From CSSed11-175R1 sp041685735 (GTDB taxonomy: Bacteria > Actinomycetota > Nitriliruptoria > Nitriliruptorales > Nitriliruptoraceae): DNA of 28,437 bases. Positions within the stretch are counted from its first letter, which is position 1. Each line of letters opens with the position of its first letter. The stretch lies in the NCBI GenBank assembly GCA_041685735.1, contig JAWLFE010000037.1:1-28437 (forward strand), read 5' to 3'. The notes under the pieces were generated by a model. It searched no databases and was not told where the DNA came from. It worked only from the letters and a program-made list of their open reading frames with translations. Shown here one piece after another: positions 14,600 through 22,297 of this stretch. Made by a program: the position numbers and the translations under genes.

Positions 14600-16504
14600 T
14601 CAGCTGGGATCGGCCCCGATGCCGTCCACCCGCAGGGCGTGGTGGTCGATGACGATCCGGTGTCCTGATCGCTCGAACACCTCCAGGTGGCCTGGCTCCG
14701 GGGCGCGTTGCAGGAGCCGGACCAGCAGCGCCGTCCACGCGTCCGATGACGACGCCCCCATGGCCACCAGGCCCCCGCGCCGGACGACGACGGGACAGCC
14801 GTCGAGTGGGCCGCCCACGGCTCGGGCCACCACCTCGACGTCGTCGGGGGAGGTGTCCGTCACGACCAGGCTCTCCAGCCACGGGCCCGCCGGGATGACC
14901 GCTCCGTCGAGTTCCACCCGGGAGGTGCGCCTGCCGTCGCGGGGCCACCCCGCCGGCGTGCCGGCCAGGTCGACCCGGGCGCCCAACCGGTGACCGAGCC
15001 CGGCTGGCGGGACCGCTTCGTCGATCCAGACGCTGTGTGCGTCGCGGTGGAGCGCGCGCGGGCCGAGGACGACCAGCGCGCCCGCGTCCACGGCGGCGTC
15101 GATGCGAGCCAGCCGGTCGGCGGTGACCTGCTGCAGGCCGGGTGCCAGGACCAGGTCGTAGCCCGTGAGGTCGGCATCGGCCGGGACGACGTCGACGTCG
15201 AGTCCCACGCGTCGGGCCGCTGCGTGGGCGGCGACGACCAGCTGCCGGTGCGAGGCGTCGTGGGTCTGGGGCACGACGTCGAGGAGCCACGCATCGCCGT
15301 AGTCGACGATGAGCGCGACCCGGGCACGCCCCCGGTCGAGGACCGCAGCGGGTGTCGATCGGACCGCAGCCATGAAGTCCGCAGCCTCCCGGTACGCCGC
15401 GGAGGGTGAGCCGTCGTGGCCGAGCAACGCGGCGTGGTGCTGTTCCTGGCCCGCGCGGGCGGCACGCCACCGGAACCACAGCAGGTCCTCGATGCCGTGG
15501 AGCGCGGCCTGCCAGCACCAGACCTCGACCTGGCCGGGTGCGACGGCCGGGTTGTCGCCGGTCCAGTTCACCGCACCGGGCTGCTGCTCGATGATCCAGG
15601 CGCGGCCGCCCTTCGCCTCCACGCCCGCCTCCGCCGGCAGGGCGGTGCCGCGCGCGAGGTCCAGCACGAACCCGACCTCGGCCGGGTCACGCAACCCGTG
15701 CGGGTAGATGTCGACGGCGCCGAGCCCGTTGGGTCGTGCCACGGCGCGGGCGTCGATGTCCACGTCCCCGAGGTAGAGGTTGGTGAAGATCTCGCGATCC
15801 GGGGAGCCGGCGGCGATGATCTCGCGCTGTTCGGCGAGGCCCTCGACGGCCTGGTCGGACGCGAAGCGGCGGTGTGCCAGTTCCAGGGCGGGGGTGTGGT
15901 CGGTGACGGTCGGGACCGGCAGGCGCACCGCCTCGAACGACGGGTAGGTGCCCGACCAGAACACCGTGCCCCAGGCCTGGTTGAGCGCATCGATCGTGCC
16001 GTACCGGGCCTCCAGCCAGCGTTGGAACGCCGCCTCCGACTCCGCACTCCAGCACCGGGCCGAATCGTGGTTGCCCGGTTCGTTGTCGATCTGCCAGGCC
16101 ACGACGGCGGGGTGCTGGCCGTAGCGCTCGACCAGCGCGGTGACGATGCGCCGTGCCTCCTCGCGGTAGGCAGGGGAGGACGGCGAGGTGTGCCGTCGTG
16201 ATCCGTAGGCACGCCGCTGACCGTCCGGGCCGACGGACAGGATGTCGGGGCGTTCCCGGGCGAGCCAGATCGGCGGCGTCGCGGTCGGGGTGCCGAGGAT
16301 CAGCGACAGCCCGGCGTCGGCCAGCGTCTCGACGGCTCGGTCGAGCCACCCCCAGTCGAACCGGTCACGGGCGGGTTCGATGACGCTCCACGCGAACTCG
16401 CCGATGCGGACCAGGTCCAGACCGAGCTCGGCCATCATGGCCGCGTCGGTCGTCCAGCGCTCCTCGGGCCACTGCTCCGGGTAGTAGCAGACGCCGAGCC
16501 TCAT
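14600..16504 (-). CDS. GH42-type beta-galactosidase
   Basis: This 634-residue cytoplasmic glycoside hydrolase has no signal peptide. The N-terminal TIM barrel opens with MRLGVCYYPEQWPEERW and GLDLVRIGEFAWSVIEP, characteristic of GH42. The acid/base is probably Glu142 in WQIDNEPGNH and the nucleophile Glu306 in AWIIEQQPGAVNW. A trimerisation-like domain and a small C-terminal beta domain follow. It hydrolyses terminal beta-D-galactosides such as lactose or galacto-oligosaccharides. The frame remains open 255 bases further upstream, but ATG 16504 is chosen because the family starts there and it overlaps the GH36 stop as ATGA. It is slightly shorter than usual (650-690 residues). Confidence 0.92.
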   Translation of the reverse strand: MRLGVCYYPEQWPEERWTTDAAMMAELGLDLVRIGEFAWSVIEPARDRFDWGWLDRAVETLADAGLSLILGTPTATPPIWLARERPDILSVGPDGQRRAYGSRRHTSPSSPAYREEARRIVTALVERYGQHPAVVAWQIDNEPGNHDSARCWSAESEAAFQRWLEARYGTIDALNQAWGTVFWSGTYPSFEAVRLPVPTVTDHTPALELAHRRFASDQAVEGLAEQREIIAAGSPDREIFTNLYLGDVDIDARAVARPNGLGAVDIYPHGLRDPAEVGFVLDLARGTALPAEAGVEAKGGRAWIIEQQPGAVNWTGDNPAVAPGQVEVWCWQAALHGIEDLLWFRWRAARAGQEQHHAALLGHDGSPSAAYREAADFMAAVRSTPAAVLDRGRARVALIVDYGDAWLLDVVPQTHDASHRQLVVAAHAAARRVGLDVDVVPADADLTGYDLVLAPGLQQVTADRLARIDAAVDAGALVVLGPRALHRDAHSVWIDEAVPPAGLGHRLGARVDLAGTPAGWPRDGRRTSRVELDGAVIPAGPWLESLVVTDTSPDDVEVVARAVGGPLDGCPVVVRRGGLVAMGASSSDAWTALLVRLLQRAPEPGHLEVFERSGHRIVIDHHALRVDGIGADPS

Positions 16505-17919
16505 GCGGTGTCCCGTCCGCCGGTCGGTTCGCCGTCGAGCGAGCCTCCCAGCGCATCGTCGGGATCGGGTCGCCAGTCCGCCGCACGCTCGGCCGGATCG
16601 ACCAGCAGCTGTCGGGTCCACGCGAGCCCATCGTCGTCCAGCAGGTGCAGCGGGTCGCTCGAGACCGCCAGGCCCCCGTGGGCGGCGAGGTAGCCGGCCC
16701 AGACCTCGCGACGTTCCACCTGTGGCCGCACGAGGATGCAGTCCGGATCGTTGACCCACCAGCGACCGTGCTGCCAGGCCCGCGCGCGTCCGGCGAGCAG
16801 CGCTCCGAGTTGCGACGGCTGGCTGATGTCGCCGTCCGGTGGGTCCCAGGTCGGGTCGATGTCGGGGGAGATCCGCATCGCGTCGACCTTCCCGATCGAG
16901 GGCAGCAGCGGCGCGCCGCAGCCGAGCAGCAGGGCGTCGTCACCGATCCCCTCGCGCACCAGGCGCAGCCCTTCCGCGTAGGCCTGCAGCGGCGTCATGT
17001 CGGCGTGGCGGCGGCCGGGCATCGCACCGCCGTAGAGGAAGTCGATCTTGTGGTAGCTGAAGCCCCAGGCCCGCAGGGTGCGGAACACCTCGACGAGGTG
17101 CTCCGCGGCTGCCGGGTGGGTGACGTCCAGCACGCCGATGCGCTGTCCCCAGTGATTGGGCGAGGCGACCGCGTCACCCACCAGCCACTCGGGGTGGCGT
17201 GCTGCCAGGTCACTGTCGGCCCCGACGAGGAACGGTGCGGTCCAGATGCCGGCGGCCCGGCCCGTGTCGGTGATCCGCGCCGCCAGGTCGGTGAGCGGCG
17301 ACGGGAAGCGGTCCTCCCGGCGGGTCAGCCAGTCACCGATCCCCGTCTGGTAGCCGTCGTCGAGCTGCACGGTGTCGATGCGCAGGTCCCGTGCGTCCGC
17401 GGCGGCCAGGTTGTTCAGGACATCAGCCTCGGTGACGTCCTGCCAGTAGCCGTACCACGAACACCACCCGGTCCCAAGGTCGGTGCGCGGTGCAGCGACG
17501 TCGAGGTGATGCGCCACCACGTCCGCGTGGGCCGCGAGCGCCGCCGGGAGCGGGCCCTCCTGCGTGGTCTCGACCACCGGACCGTCGGCGTGCACGACCA
17601 GTCGGCCGTCGACCACCTCGGCGCGGATGGAAGCGACGGCGTCGTACGGGTCGGGCGACGACCAGATGGTGACCGGTGCATCCGGGTCCGGCTGGAGCGC
17701 CAGCAGGCCTTCGCCCTGGAAGCCGGTCGCCGGGGCGGGCGTCTCCGGGCGGTAGGCCATGGTCTGCCACAGCTCGCGCGCCGGCCGCGGCGAGGTTGCG
17801 TCCGCCCGGTGCACCCCGGCGGGACTCCACGACTGCCAGCCGTGCTCGTAGACCAGGGCGACCTGGACGTCGATCGGGACCTCGGCGATCAGGGTCGGTT
17901 CGGGCGTCGTCCCCATCAT
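16501..17919 (-). CDS. GH36-type alpha-galactosidase, short form
   Basis: This 472-residue cytoplasmic glycosidase would remove terminal alpha-galactose from substrates such as melibiose or raffinose. GWCSWYGYW (151-159) and the substrate-binding LDDGYQ (186-191) are classic GH36/melibiase blocks. The nucleophile is Asp293 in YHKIDFLY; the acid/base is probably Asp353 in RISPDIDPTW. It is much shorter than the usual form (about 700 residues): only about 145 residues precede the barrel, so the N-terminal beta-supersandwich is reduced. ATG 17919 overlaps the regulator stop as ATGA, and its own stop overlaps the beta-galactosidase start the same way. The upstream open frame is shadow sequence. 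Raffinose-synthase-like relatives are a less likely alternative. Confidence 0.88.
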   Translation of the reverse strand: MMGTTPEPTLIAEVPIDVQVALVYEHGWQSWSPAGVHRADATSPRPARELWQTMAYRPETPAPATGFQGEGLLALQPDPDAPVTIWSSPDPYDAVASIRAEVVDGRLVVHADGPVVETTQEGPLPAALAAHADVVAHHLDVAAPRTDLGTGWCSWYGYWQDVTEADVLNNLAAADARDLRIDTVQLDDGYQTGIGDWLTRREDRFPSPLTDLAARITDTGRAAGIWTAPFLVGADSDLAARHPEWLVGDAVASPNHWGQRIGVLDVTHPAAAEHLVEVFRTLRAWGFSYHKIDFLYGGAMPGRRHADMTPLQAYAEGLRLVREGIGDDALLLGCGAPLLPSIGKVDAMRISPDIDPTWDPPDGDISQPSQLGALLAGRARAWQHGRWWVNDPDCILVRPQVERREVWAGYLAAHGGLAVSSDPLHLLDDDGLAWTRQLLVDPAERAADWRPDPDDALGGSLDGEPTGGRDTA

Positions 17920-18728
17920 GCGCCGTTCCCGAGTTCGGCGAGCACGACGTCCAGCCCGGTGTCGCGGAAGGCGTCGACGATCTCCGGCTCTGCGCCCGCG
18001 TCGGTCACCAGCAGATCGATGTCCTCCAGGTCGCAGACGTGTGCCAGGGACACCTGCCCGAGCTTGGACGCGTCGGCACAGACGACCCGACGTTGCGAAG
18101 CCTGCAGGATCAACTTCTTCACCTCGGTCTCCGGCAGGTTGACGTTGGTGATCCCGTGGTCGACGTCCACGCCGTTGCAGCCGACGAACGCGGTGCCCAC
18201 GTGGATGGACCCGAGCACCAGGCCAGCGAGCGGCTCCACCAGCGAGTGCTGCTTGGGCCGCAGCGTCCCACCGGTGACCACCACCGTCAGGTTCGCGGTG
18301 GCGTCCTCCAGGGCCAGGGCGATCGTCAGGGAGCTGGTGAAGACCGTGACGTCGGTCAGATCCTGACGCGCGGCCAGGGCATGGGCGATCGCGGTGGTGG
18401 TCGTCCCGACATCGAGCACGACCGTGTCGCCCGACGACACCATCCGTGCGGCATGGCGCGCGATGGCCTGCTTCTGTTCCGCGTCGGCGATCTCGGCCTC
18501 CTCGAAGGCCCGCTCCAGGGTCGGCGCCGGTCGCGGGACGGCGCCGCCACGCACCCGTCGGAGCATCCCCCGGGTCTCCAGCGCATCCAGGTCGGCACGG
18601 ACCGTGACCTCGGACACCTCGAAGCGGGCGGACAGGTCCGCCACCCGGACGAAGTCGTGCTCGCGCAGCAACGCGAGCATGCGGTCGCGGCGGACGCGGG
18701 CGGGCACCGGACTCGCGACGTCGGCCAT
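17916..18728 (-). CDS. DeoR/GlpR-family sugar-responsive transcriptional regulator
   Basis: This 270-residue cytoplasmic DNA-binding protein has its winged helix-turn-helix at residues 13-65, containing the DeoR signature VADLSARFEVSEVTVRADLD and then RRVRGGAVPR. The C-terminal DeoRC sensor domain includes GDTVVLDVGTTTTAIAHAL (about 93-111) and CNGVDVDHGITN. The fold usually binds a phosphorylated sugar. Here the ligand could be galactose-1-phosphate or a downstream intermediate, which is inference. It lies two bases after galE and overlaps the alpha-galactosidase start by four bases, so it is co-transcribed with the genes it likely represses. Candidate operators are the palindromes near galT and the galE-galK gap. 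Confidence 0.9.
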   Translation of the reverse strand: MADVASPVPARVRRDRMLALLREHDFVRVADLSARFEVSEVTVRADLDALETRGMLRRVRGGAVPRPAPTLERAFEEAEIADAEQKQAIARHAARMVSSGDTVVLDVGTTTTAIAHALAARQDLTDVTVFTSSLTIALALEDATANLTVVVTGGTLRPKQHSLVEPLAGLVLGSIHVGTAFVGCNGVDVDHGITNVNLPETEVKKLILQASQRRVVCADASKLGQVSLAHVCDLEDIDLLVTDAGAEPEIVDAFRDTGLDVVLAELGNGA

Positions 18729-18730
18729 GG

Positions 18731-19705
18731 TCAGGCCCCTGCGGTGGGTCGGGACGCGGACGACCAGGCATCGGCCACGATCTGATCGAGGTCGGTGCGG
18801 GCCGGGACCCAGCCGAGCAGGTCGCGGGCGCGGTCGGACGATGCCACCAGGACGGCCGGATCGCCGTCGCGACGTGGGGCCTCGTCGGCGGGGATCGGAT
18901 GTCCGGTCACACGCCGGGCGGCTTCGATGACCTCACGCACGCTGTAGCCGGCACCGTTGCCGAGGTTGCACGTCAGCGCGCCGTGGTCGTCCAGGGCCTC
19001 GACCGCGCGGACGTGCGCGTCCGCGAGGTCCAGCACGTGGACGTAGTCGCGCACCGCCGTCCCGTCCGGTGTCGGGTAGTCGGTGCCGAACATCGCGATG
19101 CGATCGCGCTGGCCGAGCGCCACCTGCAACACGAGCGGGATCAGGTGGGTCTCCGGATCGTGGCGCTCACCGGACGTCGGGGACGCGCCGGCGGCGTTGA
19201 AGTAGCGCAGCGCCGCGTAGCGCAGGCCATGGATGCGGTGATGCCACGGGAGCATCTGTTCGATCAGGAGCTTGGATGCGCCGTAGGCGTTGGTCGGCGC
19301 CAGTGCCGCGTCCTCGGTGATCGGCGTGGTTGCCGGTTCGCCGTAGACCGCTGCCGTCGACGACAGCACGAAGCGGGGGACCCCGTGACGTAGTAGCGCT
19401 GCCAGCACATGTGCCGTGCCGGCGGTGTTGGTCGTGAAGAAGCGCTCGGGGGTCTTCATCGACTCACCGGCCTCGATCAGCGCGGCGAAGTGCAGGCAGG
19501 CGTCGAAGCCACCGTCGGCGACGACCGGATCGATGCGTTGCGGATCGGTGACATCCACCTCGACGAGGTCGGCGCCGTCCGGGACCGCGTCGCGGTGGCC
19601 CGTCGACAGGTCGTCGGCGACGGTCACCTCGTGCCCGGCGGCGAGCAGCGCCGCAGCTGTGGTGGAGCCGATGAACCCGGCTCCGCCGGTCACCAGGGTC
19701 CGCAT
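18731..19705 (-). CDS. galE: UDP-glucose 4-epimerase
   Basis: This 324-residue cytoplasmic NAD-dependent epimerase interconverts UDP-galactose and UDP-glucose. The Rossmann motif GGAGFIG is at residues 7-13 and DDLSTGH at 31-37. The catalytic triad includes Ser115/Ser116, Tyr141 and Lys145 (NAYGASK). GAGYSVREVIEA and ARDLLGWVP near the C-terminus are typical of GalE. The start ATG 19705 has a GAGGAGA ribosome-binding site. It is the first gene of the minus-strand unit and diverges from galK across a 91-bp control region. The regulator follows after two bases. Length is normal. UDP-GlcNAc epimerisation cannot be excluded from sequence, but context favours galactose. Confidence 0.94.
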   Translation of the reverse strand: MRTLVTGGAGFIGSTTAAALLAAGHEVTVADDLSTGHRDAVPDGADLVEVDVTDPQRIDPVVADGGFDACLHFAALIEAGESMKTPERFFTTNTAGTAHVLAALLRHGVPRFVLSSTAAVYGEPATTPITEDAALAPTNAYGASKLLIEQMLPWHHRIHGLRYAALRYFNAAGASPTSGERHDPETHLIPLVLQVALGQRDRIAMFGTDYPTPDGTAVRDYVHVLDLADAHVRAVEALDDHGALTCNLGNGAGYSVREVIEAARRVTGHPIPADEAPRRDGDPAVLVASSDRARDLLGWVPARTDLDQIVADAWSSASRPTAGA

Positions 19706-19742
19706 GCCCGTCTCCTCTACCGTCCGGCCGACTTGCGATTGC

Positions 19743-19770
19743 TTGCACTACCCTTCGGTTCGTTTACGGT
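19743..19770. promoter_or_regulatory. Divergent galE-galK control region
   Basis: For galK, TTGCAC (19743-19748), a 16-bp spacer and TACGGT (19765-19770) form a plausible promoter, followed by GGAGG before the ATG. On the other strand TTACCG and TAGTGC, 16 bp apart, could serve galE, overlapping it. CGTTTACGGTAACG is an imperfect palindrome resembling the operator candidate near galT, and CTTGC occurs twice nearby. Confidence 0.5.
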
Positions 19771-19796
19771 AACGCATCGCCGGTCGGAGGTGGCAG

Positions 19797-20876
19797 ATGA
19801 GGACGTTCCGTGCGCCTGGACGGGCGAACCTGATCGGTGAGCACACGGACCACACCGACGGGTTGGTCCTCCCCGCCGCGATCGACCGTGCCGTGACGCT
19901 GGAGGCAGAGGTCGGTGGACCGGCCATCGTGCTGCGCTCGGCACAGGCGGACGGCGAGGTGGCCATCCCAGCTGATGGGTCGCAGGTCCCCGACGCGGGG
20001 TGGGGCCGGTTCGTGGCGGCGGTCGCGGCTGAACTCCACGCGGTCGGTCGCGAGCCCGTCGGCTTGCGCGGCCAGCTGTCGTCGGATCTGCCGCAGGGGT
20101 CGGGCCTGTCGTCGTCGGCAGCGCTGGAGGTGGTGATCGCCACCGCGTTGTGCGCCGCAGCGGAGTTCGACCTGCCACCGCTGGAGCTCGCGGCGCTGTG
20201 CCGCCGCGCGGAGCACCGGGCCGTCGGTGTGCCCTCGGGCATCATGGACCAGGCGGCGTCGCTGGTCGGCCGAGCCGGGCACGGGGTGCTGCTCGACTGC
20301 GGTGCCTTGACCTACGAGCACGTGCCGTTGCCGGAGGATCACGTGCTGCTGCTGATCGACACGGGGGTGCGGCGTCAACTGGAGACCAGTGGCTACGCGC
20401 AGCGCGCCGAGGAGTTGCAGGCCGCCCTGCCGGCGCTGGGTGGGCGCCGTCCGGCGGAGGTGGAGGTCGGGCAACTCGATGGCTTGCTCCGGGGTGTCGC
20501 TGAGATCCCGGCGCGGCGCCTGCGCCATGTGGTGACCGAGAACGCTCGGGTGCTGGCGGCCGCCGCAGCGTTCGAAGCGCAGGACCTGCAGGCCCTCGGT
20601 GACCTGTTCGCCGCCAGCCACGCGAGCCTGCGTGATGACTACGAGGTCACGATCCCAGAACTGGACGCCCTGGTCGAGCTGGCCGGTGAGGCCGGCGCCA
20701 CGGCCGCGCGGATGACCGGCGCCGGGTTCGGTGGCGCGATCGTCGCGCTGGTTCCCGCTACCGACGCCGAGCGGATCGGGGAGGAGGTCGAGTCCGCGTA
20801 CCGACGCCGGTTCCCCGCGCACACCCCGATGGTGTTGCGCTGCCAGGCTGCCGACGGCGCCGGCGAGATCGACTGA
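19797..20876 (+). CDS. galK: Galactokinase
   Basis: This 359-residue cytoplasmic GHMP-family kinase phosphorylates alpha-D-galactose at O1 using ATP. The galactokinase signature GRANLIGEHTDHTDG is at residues 8-22, the GHMP ATP motif LPQGSGLSSSAALEV at 98-112, and the catalytic-base region GIMDQAASLVG carries Asp151. The C-terminal motif MTGAGFGGAIVAL is intact. A good ribosome-binding site, GGAGG, sits seven bases before ATG 19797. It is divergent from galE and appears to be the only gene of its unit, with a tRNA gene facing it on the opposite strand 45 bp downstream. No mutarotase gene accompanies it. Confidence 0.95.
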   Translation: MRTFRAPGRANLIGEHTDHTDGLVLPAAIDRAVTLEAEVGGPAIVLRSAQADGEVAIPADGSQVPDAGWGRFVAAVAAELHAVGREPVGLRGQLSSDLPQGSGLSSSAALEVVIATALCAAAEFDLPPLELAALCRRAEHRAVGVPSGIMDQAASLVGRAGHGVLLDCGALTYEHVPLPEDHVLLLIDTGVRRQLETSGYAQRAEELQAALPALGGRRPAEVEVGQLDGLLRGVAEIPARRLRHVVTENARVLAAAAAFEAQDLQALGDLFAASHASLRDDYEVTIPELDALVELAGEAGATAARMTGAGFGGAIVALVPATDAERIGEEVESAYRRRFPAHTPMVLRCQAADGAGEID

Positions 20877-20903
20877 TACGACGCGCCCGCGAGAGCGCCG
20901 ACG

Positions 20904-20933
20904 AGAGCGCCCCTGGCAGAGCGCCCCTGGCAG
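20904..20933. repeat. 14-bp tandem duplication of the tRNA-Arg 3' end
   Basis: AGAGCGCCCCTGGCAG occurs at 20904-20919 and again at 20918-20933, a period of 14 bp. The second copy includes the acceptor 3' strand and the first T-stem bases of the tRNA; the first copy lies just beyond the tRNA end. Confidence 0.8.
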
Positions 20934-20994
20934 GAATCGAACCTGCGACGCACGGTTTAGGAAACCGACGCTCTATCCACTGAGCTACAGGGGC
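20922..20994 (-). tRNA. tRNA-Arg (anticodon CCU)
   Basis: The minus strand folds as a 73-base cloverleaf. The acceptor is GCCCCTG with CAGGGGC, the D stem GCTC/GAGC, the anticodon loop TTCCTAA (anticodon CCT in DNA), and the T arm GCAGG-TTCGAAT-CCTGC. The discriminator base is G and CCA is not encoded. One T-T mismatch closes the outer anticodon stem, leaving four good pairs. The tRNA reads AGG codons. It faces galK, and a partial copy of its 3' end follows. Confidence 0.95.
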
Positions 20995-21072
20995 GGGGAG
21001 TGGCAACTCTCGGGTTAAGATTCATCCCCGAAGCCTCCGACGGCGGGCAGAGTAGGGGACGGGCGGCGACGC

Positions 21073-21273
21073 TCACCGGTGCGCGTGCGTAGCGGTCCAG
21101 ATCTCGGCCTTCTGGGCCGACCGCGCGCAGGTTGTGGGGTCTGCCCGAAGCAGACCGTGTTGTGCCGTCTCTGCGGCGGTCTTCTCCGCGGCGCCAGGTC
21201 GTTGGATGTGGAGGTACACGGCACAGGGATTCGCGTCGACCTGCCACGCGATCTGCTCGGCTGTGGCTCTCAA
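21073..21273 (-). CDS. Possible 66-residue protein with a helix-turn-helix-like start
   Basis: I do not recognise this frame. It would start with TTG inside a TTGA overlap with the crotonase stop, with CGAGGG upstream. About 80% of its third codon positions are G or C, which favours coding. The product begins MRATAEQIAWQVDANPCAVY; TAEQIAWQV-DANP-CAVYLHIQR has the spacing of a helix-turn-helix, as in ArsR- or MarR-like regulators. The rest is featureless and ends without a full domain. It could be a small gene coupled to the crotonase, a truncated regulator, or chance in high-GC DNA. The wider stretch 20995-21269 otherwise holds only the upstream region of the tRNA, where no clear promoter was seen. 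Confidence 0.25.
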   Translation of the reverse strand: MRATAEQIAWQVDANPCAVYLHIQRPGAAEKTAAETAQHGLLRADPTTCARSAQKAEIWTATHAHR

Positions 21274-22106
21274 CTGGCATCCCTCGGTGCCTCGTCTCGT
21301 TCCGCGACCGCGCCTCGCCACCCAAGCTGTTCGGCGCGTTGCTTGAACGCGACGCCTTCCGGGGTGTGGCGGGCCATGCCGTCGAACAGGGTGGGGAGCA
21401 GCTGGGTGGTCTCCATCCCCTGGTTGGCGTAGGAGGCATTGACGACCCGTTTCATCATCGCAAGCTGGTTGCCCGGCACCCGAGCGATCTTGGTCGCCAA
21501 CGCATCGACGTGATCGTCCAGCTCGTCAGCCGGGACTGACTCCCCGACCAGCCCGATCCGGACCGCTTCGGGACCGTCGATCAGATCGCCGGTGAACAGC
21601 AACCGCTTGGCGGCTTCCAGTCCCAACCGGTGAACCCACATCATCGTGGTCGGCACGCCCCACACCTTCGCGGGTGGGTAGCCGATGACCGCATCGTCGG
21701 CCATGACCACCAGGTCCGCACACAGGGCGATGTCGGACCCGCCGGCGACCGCGGCGCCTTGGACCTTGGCGATGACCGGGGTCTGCGCCCGCCACAGGCT
21801 CATGAAGTCCTCGGTGTTGCGGCCCATCATCGCCAGGTCGACCATCGGGTCTCACGGCATCGGCTGCACACCGGGATTGGGACCTGGTGCCTCGGCGTAG
21901 ACCTCCAGGTCGTCGCCACCACAGAAGCCCTTGCCGGCACCGGACAGCACGATCACCCGGACGTCCGGGTCGCGGTCGGCCGCCTCCACGGCAGCCCGGA
22001 GCTCGGCGGGCATCGGCTCGACGATGGCGTTGAGCTTCTCCGGGCGATGCAGCTCGATGTGGGCCACACGTGCGTGCTGCCAGGTACGGATCGTCTCGAA
22101 CTCCAT
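21270..22106 (-). pseudogene. Enoyl-CoA hydratase/isomerase (crotonase) interrupted by an in-frame TGA
   Basis: The two halves are in the same frame and together give a complete 278-codon crotonase. Residues 1-84 include LHRPEKLNAIVEPM and the oxyanion-hole segment GAGKGFCGGDDLEV. After one stop codon (TGA, 21854-21852, codon 85) the frame continues with DPMVDLAMMGRNTEDF, then AAVAGGSDIALCADL, YPPAKVWGVP and an intact C-terminal end. Family members commonly read 'PWDP' here, so a single TGG to TGA change explains the stop. No other damage is visible, so the event is recent, the codon is read through, or the base is a sequencing error. It would hydrate or isomerise acyl-CoA in beta-oxidation-like pathways. 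Start ATG 22106 is chosen by homology; its ribosome-binding site is weak. Confidence 0.85.
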
Positions 22107-22297
22107 GGCATTCCCGATCGTCGATCTCGGTGACGGTGCGCACACCACAGCCGTTCCCCGCACCTCCCGAAACATCGCCGAAACCCGGGGGACGTCCACA
22201 CGTGACGGGTCTTCGCTCCACTACGCATCGATGTCGTCGACCGCTCGGACCCACCGCCGTTGCGGGAGACGGCCGGGCGAGGTTCGGAGGGAACCGG

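Noticed and set aside
16645..18366. 573-codon plus-strand open frame opposite the GH36 and DeoR genes
   Set aside because: Its composition (Arg, Gly, Val, Asp rich) and lack of motifs mark it as a shadow of the two well-supported minus-strand genes.
21852..21854. Selenocysteine or programmed recoding at the crotonase TGA
   Set aside because: The position is normally Trp, not a redox Cys, and no convincing hairpin follows. A TGG to TGA change is simpler.
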